Source: Plazaster borealis (Eukaryota > Echinodermata > Asteroidea > Forcipulatida > Labidiasteridae). Taken from it: a stretch of DNA of 64,000 bases. Numbering within the stretch: position 1 is the stretch's first letter; every line of letters begins with the position of its first letter. Shown piece by piece: positions 34,677 through 46,020 of this stretch. The DNA lies in NCBI GenBank assembly GCA_021014325.1, contig CM037474.1:335001-399000 (forward strand), written 5' to 3'. Position numbers and translations under genes: made by a program. The notes under the pieces were generated by a model. It was not told where the DNA came from. It made no database searches and worked only from the letters and a program-made list of their open reading frames with translations.

Positions 34677-36639
34677 CTTTCTATTTAGAACATAACATAC
34701 CTCTCTGAGACATTTTGTTTTTGTTTTTTTGGTGTCTTGTAATTTAAGAGAACAAAGACAACACCGCCTGGAAAGGGGGAGCACTCCCTAAAAATAACAT
34801 TGAAATTTCATACAAATTGTGTGCATGTCAAATGCCTTGACATGCTACGATGTTTTATTACTAATTGAAATTTTCAAATGTTGGCAGCTATGCATAAGAA
34901 TGCGCACATTGCAAAGGTGGTTGACTTAACTACCATTTGAAAAGAATTTGTACCCTTCGTTATGATAACAAGCTAATTTTTTAGTCCAAAATCTTCAAGA
35001 CTGATATACTATCCACTTCAAATATTGAAGCGTGCTAATTTAGTCCACTTAATGGTTAGTATACAAAATACCAACGACACATGAAATAACCAAAACTTCA
35101 TTCAGTTCATTCCTGCACCGCCAAAACAACCTAAGTTAAATGATAAAACAAACGATTAATTTTTACATAAAAAAGCAAATTGTCATAACAAATTAAAAGG
35201 AATAAATCAAAAGTAATCAACATGTACATTGAAGTATGGTTTGTATTGCAAATTAACCAAACAGAATTACACAAATCGCTATGTGAGAGCAAAAGAGTTG
35301 GCAAGCATTAAAGCTTTGTTCAATAGGGGTCGTAATCTCCTGAACAATGAAAGTTTGAAGCTGATCTTTCTACTTGTGAATTTGGGATCATCGCTAGAGT
35401 CTAGTGTTTGACCTTAACATACTCTTTAGAATTTGAAACAATTTATCATTCTGGGATAATATTAAATTTACTGTTTACGGGTTTGGTAACTGCAGCTAGT
35501 ATTTTTTACTGTTTCTATTATAATATAATTTGTCTTTGATGTGTTCAAAATGAGTAATTTTTTCAACCGTACACTAACTCTATTTAGGTTAAGGGCTGAA
35601 CATTAAACAGTTTCCATTTTATGAAGTTACAGTTGTGTCAGTCATCAATAACTGCCCTGTAGGTTGTTTGTTAAAAAAACATTGAGAATGGTTGGAGACC
35701 CAGGATGGAACCAGGAAGTACCCCCTTACTCAATGGTGGCTGGTTTGGAAACGTTGTTTCCTATACATGAACATTGTAGGTTTTGTTACAAGCCGGTTAA
35801 CTTCAAATTGTTATAAATGAAATGAAAAGACAACCACAAAGCCTGTTAGGTGTACCCGAAACATGTTGGTCTGAAAAAGGATACTTCAGCACAATCAGTA
35901 ATCACATTGTCTACTACTCAGGAGCAGTTACTCAGGATTGAACAACCTCGCCTTTATCTTGGATCAACAGTTGTCTGGCTATCTTTAGTTACAACCCAGT
36001 GAGCGAAATAATCATCTCAATGTCTACCATCCAAACCTGTAAACTTAACCATAGTACAGGTGTATGCAGAAGAAGAAGTTATTGAGCACAGAACTTTGGG
36101 ATCACCGGCTAGTCTGCGGAAAAGAAACCTGAAAAACAAAACAAATTCCAAAATCAAAAACTCAACAGGGTTTAAACTGTGTAAGTGTATCATCTCACTT
36201 GAATTAAATATAAAAGTACACCCTTGTACAACCTACAGCTATCTATGTACAAAGTTATCAAAGACCCGATAATAGTGCATTTTGGAATGCAGGAAAATCT
36301 TTTTAAAATGTACAAAGTTGAACAAATTCTGACAAGAATGCCTTAACTGACATTTGCAATAAAAGACATATTCATAAATAAGTTAAAGTATAGGCTAAGC
36401 AATCAGCATTATAAACATTTTGGGGGGTTGTAAAGTAAAGCCATTGGTCCCGTGTGTAGTAATAATAGCTATCAAAAGAAGGGGTTCACCCCAGTGTTTC
36501 TGGCACTAGTGGCAAAGCGTACATCTTATTCGAAGGCTGCACTTATAAGGAAGAAGAAGACACTTGCATCCTTGCAGTCGGATATGGGGCGCCGTTTGTC
36601 AACTAATTGTTTAGCGGGTTTTTTGACATGTTTTAACCA

Positions 36640-37250
36640 TGGTTTGTAACAATTGGATGTAAACCATAGAAATTGTTGTCAATTTTTTGTGTGGTTTACA
36701 TACCATGAATATACAATCAAAGCTTATAAATTATGGTTTATAAACCATGTAAAACTGAAGCCTCACAAAACATGGTTTATAAACCATGATTTGTAAACCA
36801 TGAAATTGTAAGCACCTTAAAAACATGGTTTATAAACCATGAAATTTTAAGCACATTTCAAAACATGGTTTATAAACCAAGAAATTTTAAGCACCTTCAA
36901 AACGTGGTTTATAAACCATGAATTTTCTAGCATAATGATTTACAAATCATGGTTTATAAACCATGAAAATTTAAACACCTTTAAAACATGGTTTATAAAC
37001 CATGAAAATTTGAACATCTTCAAAACATAGTTTATAAACCATGATTTGTAAACCATGAAATTTTAAGCACCTTAAAAACATGGTTTATAAACCATGAAAT
37101 TTTAAGCACCTTAAAAACATGGTTTATAAACCATGAAATTTTAAGCACGTTTCAAAACATGGTTTATAAACCAAGAAATTTTAAGCACCTTCAAAACGTG
37201 GTTTATAAACCATGAATTTTCTAGCATCATGGTTTACAAATCATGGAAAA
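36640..37250. repeat. Tandem array of the palindrome CATGGTTTATAAACCATG
   Basis: About 13 copies of the self-complementary 18-mer (a few with one change, such as AACCAAG), spaced about 38-50 bp apart by 'aaattttaagcacctt'-type linkers. Blocks at about 36770-36960 and 37020-37240 repeat as higher-order units. It abuts the right terminal inverted repeat of the 5-kb element. Confidence 0.85.
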
Positions 37251-37779
37251 TGGCATCTATTACTGTGGTTAATTAACCACTAATTAGTGGACCAAATTAG
37301 CACGCTTCGCTATTTTATATGCCTAGTATATCAGTCTTCAAGATTTTGGTCTAAAAAAGCAATTTATTTTCATAACAAAGGGTACAAATTCTTTTCAAAT
37401 TATGGTTTTGTATTTAAACAGTGTATTTTATGACATGTGCAAACAAAATGACTCGAACTTTGCCTCGGTCTTTTGCGGCTCATTTATTTTACATTTTTGT
37501 AATTAATTCCTCTTTGTTTTTTGCTTTACAATCATTCATAGTTACTAAATTGTTATATTATTAAGTAAAAATTTGTATGTTATGGCTTATATTTCAGAAT
37601 TCGTTCGATTAAAATAAAGGATTCACGTTCTGAATCGAGCAAAATGAGACATTTTGTTACCTCCCTGTACTGTATGTGTTCTATTTTCTGAATACGCGGC
37701 TGGCTTTTTCGGGAATACGCGGCTGGCTATTTCGGGCCCAATACTGTGCTAGCTTCAGCTCGGTACGTTACCGCAGTGA

Positions 37780-37919
37780 GGCCGTGTCCGAATTGGCGGC
37801 TATGGCTACGGCTACGGCTGGATCGCCGCGTCATCGTGCGTTGAAGTATAGGACATCCTTAGCAACACACTTAACAACAGCCGTATCCGTAGCCGTAGCC
37901 GCCAATTCGGATACGGCCT
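37780..37919. mobile_element. 140-bp hairpin MITE
   Basis: 'ggccgtgtccgaattggcgg' at 37781 and 'ccgccaattcggatacggcc' at 37899 are near-perfect inverses, and GCTACGGCTACGGCT is matched by 'agccgtatccgtagccgtag'. It is inserted directly beside the right end of the 5-kb element. Confidence 0.7.
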
Positions 37920-38036
37920 GAGTGAGAAATGAAATTGCACTTAGCTAGAAGGGCGCCCTCAAGAGTAAAATGAAACCGAATTGTTAAACTCGCCACTAGT
38001 CCTCATAGTAATGACGTCTTATAACTACCCCCCCCA

Positions 38037-38300
38037 AGTCGGGGTGTTTGTTTGTTTGTTTGTTTGTTTAGTTAGCCGTCCAAGGAAACTTGGCAAACTT
38101 CCACAAAGGGGATATAAACACCAAGCTGGCAACAGCCAATATCTCCCTTAAAAACATTGGTTTAAAAACGTCTATTTGCACAAATCAAGAAATTGTGATT
38201 AAACTAGACGACAACACTTTTCTAGTCATTGTGAAAGCAGCGGCTAGCTTGATAGGATTCGAACCCACAACCTTGTGATTGCATTGGGTGGAGCTACATG
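38037..38300 (-). mobile_element. tRNA-derived SINE with (CAAA)n tail, copy 1
   Basis: The tail appears as (GTTT)n at 38048-38068 in the plus strand. Box B is the complement of 'aggattcgaacccac' at about 38256. The body is shared, inverted, with 44045-44345 ('aacaccaagctggcaacagc', 'aattgtgattaaactag'). Confidence 0.7.
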
Positions 38301-38847
38301 TATCATGTATGGCCTTTATGATTGAACGGTTCATTTTTACATTTCCATAAAATGCCATTATTTTGAGCAGCCTATAATGCTGGATCTTAATCGTCATAAG
38401 TATACTTTAAATCGAGCAGATCAGATTTTTGCTGGCTCATCAGATCAAGGACTTAAACAATAATGGAATCATGGATTTATATGAAGAGACTATACACTCC
38501 CATTTGCTTAAATCAATTTTGTCATTTTGTATTAATTTAGACATTATTTCCATTGAATTCCGATCGCCTTTTTAGTACTATCGTGTGTGGACCGTGCTGT
38601 GATTTGAATATTTGAACCGAAAACGAACAAGTCGAGTCTTCCATTAATATGAATATTTCGTAATGTGAACTTTGGGGTTGTTAAAAATGTTCTACTGTAC
38701 TGTTGATCGCCAAGCCCTGTTGCAATACCCCGTGTGTGGCTCCGAGGAAGTCATTTTGGGCGGTGTAAAAGCCCCTCTTTGCCCACATTTGTCCGTAAGG
38801 ATAGGCATGGGTATCATCCACTAGGATGAACTTGCCGGTATAGCATG

Positions 38848-38990
38848 ATGACTTCCCAACTTTTTACGAAGCAATTATGGTCAAGTGCCTTGCTCAAGGG
38901 CACAAGTGTCATGATCGGGATTCGAACCCACACTCTGCTGCTAACGACAACAGAGCTTGGGTCCGGTGAACTAGACCGCTCGGCCATGAA
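38848..38990 (-). mobile_element. tRNA-derived SINE (Leu-like), minus orientation
   Basis: Almost the same sequence as 8186-8316: complement of 'gggattcgaaccc' (box B) and of 'gaccgctcggccatga' (box A). The high identity suggests a young copy. Confidence 0.7.
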
Positions 38991-39922
38991 TCTTGGCTTG
39001 GTGTTAGTTTTTCTGATTGACAGGTTGGTTGAAAACTCTCCATTCACGCCAATGACGTCATCAGCATTATTAATATTGATCGTCTCCTTTTTCTGTTATA
39101 GGTCTAAAATAATCATAGGTTCACCCTTTGATTTGCTCTGCCCTTGGTATATCAGATAGTCCTATGGGGAGTAGGTGAATAATTTGGTGCCAATTTCCCT
39201 TATTGTATGTGTGAAGGTTCTTCCTCACACACATTATGCCTCACTGTGTATTATATGAAAACGTTATTGCCCCACAGGGTTTAACGTTTGTATTTGGTTG
39301 TTAATAAAATCATATAAAAGTAGGAAAAACTTCGTGAACAAAATGTTCTCTCTAGCCAAGTTTTATTGCAGAAATTGTATACAAGCTTAAAGGAAAAAAT
39401 CAACTCCATCTGCATTCATACATTCTCGGGAGTATAACAAAACCCATTGTTAGATGCATTATATAATTTCAAAAATAGTTCATTTAAATCTAAAAATAAC
39501 AATATTAAAATTCCATTTTAAACACAGGTGATAGAATCTGTTGAGTAATTAATTTAAGCTTGATAGTGTTAATTATTGCATATTTAAGTTGCAGTACAAA
39601 TTAACCACAAAATTGGTTAATAATGGAATAACTATACAACCTTTTAGTATAAAAATGTACCGTGCAACAGTTCCAGCTGTATATAAAAAACCTCATATGG
39701 CATGAAAGATTGGAAATGTCTCAGTCAAGTTGAGTCCGGAGCAGATTTGACGTTGATACAGATTTTTGCAACTAAAAGAAGAAAAAAATGGTTAATGCTA
39801 CTCTAGCGTACTACAATTCAGTCGTATGGATAACTTGAACTTTCACCTTGAATTCGAAAAGTGAAAGGCAACCGTAGTTGACATTGAATTTATTTACGCA
39901 TCACTTTCAAATACGATAAATG

Positions 39923-40306
39923 CACTCTAAAAACTTCCGGGTCAGAATTGACCCGGATTCCGATACCTGGGGCCTGACCCATTTCCGGGCCAGGCTGACC
40001 CTGGAATGTTATTTTTTAAAAATTGTATTTTAACTCGGACTCTGCGTCATTTTGACCCATTTTCGGGTCATTTCGACAAAGGTTCCAGATCATACTGACT
40101 CAGAAAGGGGTCCAGGGGTCGATTTCACAAAACTCTTTCTAACCTAGGACTATTCCTAGGCAATGCTAAGAGATAGGACTAGTCTTAAGTTAAGACCAGT
40201 TACTGGTCCTAACTTCAGATAAGACTAGTCTTATCTCTTTGTGAAATCGGCCCCAGACCCCACGGAATCGGATATGGGTCAATTCTGACCCGGATCCTTT
40301 TAGAGT
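39923..40306. mobile_element. MITE with ACTCTAAAA ends, interrupted by another MITE
   Basis: The ends ACTCTAAAA (39923) and TTTTAGAGT (40298-40306) are inverse, and 'gggtcagaattgacccgg' and 'gggtcaattctgacccgg' extend the arms. The 140-bp foldback at 40115-40254 sits inside, splitting it. Confidence 0.65.
40115..40254. mobile_element. 140-bp foldback element, copy 2 (nested)
   Basis: Reverse complement of the element at 1339-1478 with few differences, same length. It is inserted into the ACTCTAAAA element at 39923-40306. Confidence 0.75.
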
Positions 40307-41718
40307 TCTGAAGGCCCGCACGGTTGGACATTTCCCTGAAAATAGTAATTAATTAATTTAAATTTTGTATTGGTTTAATTGCCCTTTTTCTATAATATTA
40401 TTTAATCATTTCCAATATATTAATGTCTAGTGCACGTTGACTTGTTTTTACTGTTCTGTTTCCTTTGATTTCCATGTGATGTTTTTAATGAAAAACCCAG
40501 CAATGAATGAATGTAGTATGCAAATCAGGAGTTCGAATATATTGTGTAGTGCTAGTTCCTATCCATAAAAAGAGTCTAGCCTGGTATACCCGGCCGTCTG
40601 AACCCATTTGATTACAATAACTGCAAGAAAACTAAAGGAATAACACCATCTCTAATAAAATTCTGAAAGTGTTTCCTTTGGTGGTTCGTGAGGGAAATTT
40701 ACATTTTGCCCCAAATCTCGAACAAACATTTCATCACAGAATAACTCTTGAGTAAAATCCATAATCATTAATGGTTTATAATATTGCGAGTAAACAAAGC
40801 AATGATAATGCTGAATATACAATTGGCGACTTAGGCAATATAAAATCGAATGGTTTAACATTGGTATATCAATACAAAAAATACATTCATTTGAGTGGTT
40901 GAAACATAGATTATCATATAACCATGGATCTGTTATATTGCTATGCATAGATCTGAAGTAAAAAATATCATTAACATTTAGAGTAGAGAAGACATGCATG
41001 GCAGCTTGATTTATTTTTAAAAGAAATTATTACATCATCATAATAATGAAATTTGCCTTAAGATACCTGTGAAGAGAAGCATTGAAGACATATTAGCTTT
41101 GTAATAGGAAAACTTCAACTAGGGAAAACCCCACGAATCAGTAGGAACTGAAAAAAACAAGTCCACATGCAAGGCTCTGCATGGTCCGAAGTTGGATTTG
41201 AACCGGGGTCTATATATGGAGGTGAAACGTAGGAAGCTAGCTTGAATGTAATGATTTACTGGTATCACTATTTGTTGTCTTTCATATAGCATTATGATTT
41301 ATACTGAGTCGGTATGAAACGCTGCATTTACCATTGTAATGAGGTTGTTTTGTTGTAGGCGCTGAAATGATAGGTATAACAGTTTGACTATACGAAGGAA
41401 TGTAACTGTTCAGAAATAATTAGTTCACATCAATTCCGGAAAAAAGGTACATACAGGTGCATAACTATTAGAAAGATGGTATAAACATCAGGTGTCGTCG
41501 ACGTTATCCTGCGTCATCTTCGTCGGCAGAAGTGCTCTTGGTGTCCACAGACTGATTCATGGGACAACATCTGTTGCACTCACATTAGCATCCTCAATGG
41601 GGGGAGGGTTTGTCTCATTAATGTCTTCTGTCGCATCATCCCTATCCTTCCCTTCTTCGATTTCATCCATCTCTTCCCCCTCAATGCCCGAGGTCTGGCT
41701 CAGCAGCGAAGGTACAAC

Positions 41719-44649
41719 CTATTGTTCGTTCATTAAGGGTGCGCCAGACACTATGTTTGGATGTGACGGTTCGGTGGATACGGGAAAGGACAAATGTGAT
41801 GCAGACTCATCATTAGTGTCAGCATCCGGGATAACCTGACTTCCTAGCGGGGACGAGGAGATAACCTGACTTCCTAGCAGGGACGAGGAGATAACATGAC
41901 TTCCTAGCGGGGACGAGGAGATAACCTGACTTCCTAGCGGGGACGAGGAGATAACCTGACTTCCTAGCGGGGACGAGGAGATAACCTGACTTCCTAGCGG
42001 GGACGAGGAGATAACCTGACTTCCTAGCGGGGACGAGGAGATAACCTGACTTCCTAGCGGGGACGAGGAGATAACCTCACTTCCTACTGGGGACGAGGAG
42101 ATAACCTGACTTCCTAGCGGGGACGAGGAGATAACCTCACTTCCTACTGGGGACGAGGAGCTTCCATCTTCCACACGAAACCCATCACCAAGATCCATCA
42201 GGTGTTTATGTATGAACTTAAGGTCGTCATAGTGTGGAGGAGGTACGAGGGCGTCTTCACCCTGTAAAGTCCAGTCCGGGTTCTCGTCTAAGCCAGAGAT
42301 AGTGACTGGATTGGAGTATACGGCTTGGTCATAGCAAGGTGGATCGTCATGCAAAGGGATGCCGTCATCTATGTCCCGCAATCCGGCTTGGTTTTCCACT
42401 TGAAGCTGCCGTAGTCGCCGTCTTGCCTTAGACTGTCTCACTGTTAGGTTAAAAAGAGCGAACAAAAAATCATGGTTTTATCGGCAACACATCTTTGCAC
42501 AATATTATCCATAGAGCTATTATGTTCTGAACCACTCGTCCATTCTTTTTTTTAAATCCAATTCGCCGTATTTTTGAACGCGATGAAAAACAAGTAAACA
42601 AAAGGTTTTTTTTCCATTTTTGTTATTATTATGTTTATGTTTGTTCGTCATTGAGTCAAGAAAACTACATACCGGCAATTCAAATAAGATGAAACTGTAA
42701 TTGTGATGCAAGACATTCCTGACGAAAGCGCCCCCATGCGGTCACAAAATATAATCAATTTATTTTTAAATCATTTGGAAACTTGACCTTTCGACTGACG
42801 CAGAAATTCCTCTTTGGAATGTACAGACCCAATTAGAGATGATATCAAATGACACCATATTTCAAATTTCCCTTTGAAAGAGTATGAAACAAAATGGCAT
42901 TTTAAACCATAATATTTTAACGTGAGGTTAGAGACTTGTACTTTTTCCACTTTCATAAGGACTCTATCTGTCGAAAAATGAGTACATCACTACACTTGTT
43001 TTTCATGTAGCTTATCTACTTTATAGTGAGTCGTCGGGAGCACTTTATTTAATCAGTGATACAGGGCCACGCACTTACAATGAGATTGTTTTGCTGTGAC
43101 TTTTTTGAAATAGTGGATGAAATTAAATTTTCTCTTCCTAAACCAAAGGTGCATAGCATTATAACTATGAGGTCATCATTTTTGCTATTAAATGTTTCGC
43201 TCTCTTTTGAACAATAAATAACTTACGATTAGTACAGCCGTAGCAACATACAATACTCCACGTAATCAGAGGAAGTATGCAAATCAGCAAAAGAACAACC
43301 ACATTTGTTTGCCCACCTGTAACAAGCACAAAAAGCATGAATTAAAACACAAACATAAACAAGCTTACTCTTGTAGTTCCGCATAAGATTCACAATTATG
43401 TATTACAAGTCCGGGCACTTCGGTTTATTTCTCAGCAGCTGAGACAGCCGAAATGTGACACGGAGACCATGCTACACTTACCTGTACTTAAATAAGAACA
43501 TGTACTTCCAGAGTAGCCCGACGGACACACACACTTGTCTAAGACACACTTGCCGTCATTCAAGCACGCATTAACGGTGTCGTTCTTACATGAACCTGAA
43601 ATTAGAAAATTATCAATGAAAAGAAACGTTATACGATCCATTATGTTCGACAATTAGGTGTCATTCACTGTGTGTTCGATTATTGGTTGGACCCATTTTG
43701 TCCAATAAACTAGTAGTATAGGTCCAATACAGTGTCCTAAAACAAATTATGTCCAACACACTGTGTTCGACACACTGTGTTCGACACACTGTGTTCGACA
43801 AGTCATTAGGTCCGACCCCCTGTCCCAACCGTGTCGAAATGCTCCATTTCGGACATAAAACATAATTTTTAGTCACTTATAAAATGTCAACATAATGGAA
43901 CAATGCCAAACCTGATCGTCGTAATGAATAAATAAAAAAGTAGCTGTCAGATTTTGAATCTTTTTTATTTTCGAAAGATACATAAAACTTTGTTTTTGCT
44001 GAGCGAACGTGATCACCGTCGCAGATCTTCTGACTTAATCAGTGTTGATGTCACCGTGTTCAAGTGGTTATAGACTGTAGGACTTGCAATCACAAAGGTT
44101 GAGGGTTCGAATCCTACAAGCTAACCGCCGATTTCACAATGACTAGAATAAGTGCTGTCTTCTGGTTACTGAATCACAATTTCTTGATTTGTGCAATTCA
44201 TAATCATAGACGTTAAACTAATGCTTGTATGAGAGAGACTGGCTGTTTGCCAGCTTGTTATATCCCCTTGTGGGCCGGGAGTTTGCCGAGTTCCCTTGAT
44301 ATAGGAAGATCATCTAAACAAACAAACAAACAAACAAACCGTTCATTCCATTCCATGCAATTGAATGGTCATGGTACATACAATTCTGATGGCTGCTTAC
44401 CCACCCCTAGTACACCCAAACAGGTGTAACAAACATGGTGCAGTCCTTTATGGTATACCCCTGTTCCGTCCCAACTTTTAAGATCGTCCCAATTATAGTT
44501 TGGGTACAGCTATACTTCCGCATTAATACAAGAAGGTGTGTGTAATCCATGGTGTGATGTTACTGGAATAGTTTACCTGCAAAAGATGAATGAGTGAACA
44601 TGAGCAACATGACGATATGCCAGTGCAGTATCTCTGTATACGATTCCAT
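41719..44649 (-). CDS. Single-EGF type I membrane protein with PPxY tail, complete (332 aa)
   Basis: Four exons: 44649-44577, 43595-43482, 43316-43227, 42440-41719. All introns are GT-AG and phase 1; the total is 999 nt (332 codons plus TAG). Exon 1: ATG, preceded by an in-frame TAG, then a signal peptide with core IVMLLMF and likely cleavage after SSFA (24). Exon 2: one EGF domain with Cys 27, 35, 41, 46, 48 and 57 and the CPSGYSGSTC end; possible N-glycan at Asn29. Exon 3: one transmembrane helix (about 67-88, VVVLLLICILPLITW), then Cys-rich. Exon 4: basic stop-transfer RQSKARRR, PPCY (126-129) and PPHY (160-163), then eleven 10-residue repeats (187-296) and a Ser/Pro-rich end. PPxY motifs bind WW domains such as those of NEDD4-family ligases; a signalling or trafficking role is inferred. 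I do not recognise the family. Confidence 0.8.
41830..42160 (-). repeat. 30-bp coding minisatellite, 11 copies
   Basis: On the minus strand each 30-bp unit encodes SSSPLGSQVI, with variants SSSPVGSEVI (two), SSSPLGSHVI and SSSLLGSQVI. Units are nearly identical at DNA level, so copy number is likely polymorphic. The unit length preserves frame in the cytoplasmic tail of the EGF protein. Confidence 0.9.
42770..42990. mobile_element. Half copy of the foldback element seen at 15281-15870
   Basis: 'acttgacctttcgactgacg', 'ttttaacgtgaggttagaga' and 'ataaggactctatctgtcga' match the right half of the intron-12 element. It lies in intron 3 of the EGF gene. Confidence 0.55.
43664..43830. repeat. Short tandem and inverted repeats of TGTGTTCGACACAC
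   Basis: 'cacactgtgttcgacacact' recurs in about 15-bp steps at 43759-43800, with related 'gtgtgttcgattattggttg' and 'ttggacccattttgtccaa' inverted pieces upstream. It lies in intron 1 of the EGF gene. A loosely similar 'ccgacaaac' cluster is at 53050-53125. Confidence 0.5.
44045..44345 (+). mobile_element. tRNA-derived SINE with (CAAA)n tail, copy 2
   Basis: tRNA-like head 'gtggttatagactgtaggac' and 'ggttcgaatcctacaagc', then a body ending 'ccttgatataggaagatcat' and (CAAA)n at 44318-44339. It matches 38037-38300 in the opposite orientation. It lies in intron 1 of the EGF gene. Confidence 0.7.
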
Positions 44650-46012
44650 GACTCCAACATTGCTCTATCACCCAAACTGAGTCACAGTTTGAAATTTGAA
44701 GAGAATATGTACACTACAAAGATGCAAATCTTGTCGAAATCCAGTTGGCAGCTATCCCGAACCACACATTATTTCCTCAACAAAACCACTCGGCTTCAAC
44801 GGATTTGTTTAGTATTGTTTGTGTTTACATAAAACCATCGTACTCGTAAGTTACACAGACGCACGTAAAGCTATGGGGTTGGACTATAGTCTGACTGTTA
44901 GACATTAACAAAAGGCCTTGCAGTGACAATGCATATATTTTCTATAAGGTCCAGTACACAACTACAAACAGTTTGTTCCTTGTTTGGGGAACGTTCTGGA
45001 TGGAGTGTTAAAGGAAAAGTATCGTTGTTTTGGAACGAGTAAAATTGTTCACAGTAATCAGTTAGGCCTGCTTTAAATTTTCAATAAACACCCCATAAAC
45101 CAACCTTTGAAAATTTCATCGAATTTGACGTTTTAGAGAATGTTTTTCCGGTGTTTTCGTGCACGTTCATTTCGTTTCTGGCAATCAAGATAAGCAAAAT
45201 GGAGGTACAAAAATGTCCCTGGATAATTCAGATGTGACATTCAAATAGAAAATTGTTGATCATTTTGTTTTGACTAAAACAAAAATTATCAATCGTTTAC
45301 AGTGTTGTTAAGCAACCAACATGAATGTTACGAGGCAATTATTTAACAAACTGAAATGCGAGTTTAAAAAGACACTGGACACCTTTGGTAATTGTCAAAG
45401 ACCAGTCTTCTCACTTGGTGTATCTCAACATATGCACAAAATAACAAACCTGTGAAAATTTGAACTCAATTGGTCATCGAAGTTGCGAGATAATAATGGA
45501 AGAAAAAACACCCTTGTCACACGATGTTGTGTGCTTTCAGATGCTTGAATTCGAGACCTCACGCGCGTGAGGTCTCGAAATCAAATATTTTACTGAGAAA
45601 TTACTTTTTCTCAAAAACGACGTTATTTCAAAGGGAGCCGTTTCTCACAATGTTTTATACTATAAACAGCTCTCCATCATTGATCGTTACCAAGTAAGTT
45701 TTTATGCTAACAAATTATTTTGGGTAATTACCAATAGTGTCCAGTGCCTTTAAAGCATTTTTTCTCGTTATCGTGAGGGGTTTTCCCGCACGTCATTCTG
45801 TGAAGGCACAGGTCAGACAGCTCACCTTCATTGTAACACCCAAAGCGTGTTGCAACAGTTGAACACTACTAAACAGAGTCCTGAAGCAACCCATGCTAAT
45901 GTGCTAAAGATTCAAAAACTTTCAACAAATATATACAAGCCAATTCAAGCCTTAATAACAACATGTGCAGTGACATCTTAAATTCAGATTTCTTTTCAAT
46001 TTTAATGGGGTA
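44650..46012. other. Upstream of the EGF gene; one MITE, otherwise nothing seen
   Basis: Presumably contains the EGF-gene promoter, but no clear core element can be pointed to. Apart from the MITE at 45367-45752, no coding or RNA feature is apparent. Confidence 0.4.
45367..45752. mobile_element. 386-bp MITE, TTTGGTAATT family, full length
   Basis: Ends: 'gacactggacacctttgg' at 45370 and the inverse 'accaatagtgtccagtgcc'. At its centre (45550-45579) lies a perfect 30-bp palindrome with half-site TTCGAGACCTCACGC. Motifs are shared with 26675-27053 and 29055-29227. Confidence 0.75.
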
Positions 46013-46020
46013 ATGTCCTT

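Larger units (their letters stand above)
32710..37764. mobile_element. 5.05-kb DNA element with ~510-bp terminal inverted repeats
   Basis: 32710-33230 and the inverse of about 37250-37764 match along their length, including GGGCCCGAAATAGCCAGCCG, 'tctcattttgctcgattcag' and 'accagaatcttgaagactga'. The direct repeat ACGTTA flanks both ends (32704-32709 and 37765-37770), a candidate 6-bp target-site duplication. Inside the left end a sub-terminal unit repeats (about 33060-33240, 33270-33420, 33450-33610), with another copy at 34880-35058. The interior holds a decayed BED-finger ORF (34384-34676), otherwise unidentified sequence, and a palindromic tandem array. I cannot assign a superfamily. Confidence 0.7.
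37920..41718. other. Intergenic; SINEs and foldback elements only
   Basis: No frame on either strand looks coding. The minus-strand ORF at 40652-40999 has no recognisable motif and no supporting splice context. The 41040-41230 stretch holds a degenerate tRNA-like SINE (complement of 'ggatttgaaccggggtc'). Confidence 0.5.

Noticed and set aside
40652..40999. 115-aa minus-strand ORF with many Cys/His/Tyr
   Set aside because: No recognisable motif, biased AT-rich composition, and no flanking splice or initiation context; likely chance.
41492..41839. 115-aa plus-strand ORF rich in Ser
   Set aside because: It is the antisense shadow of the last exon of the EGF gene, which is supported by splice phases and domain order.
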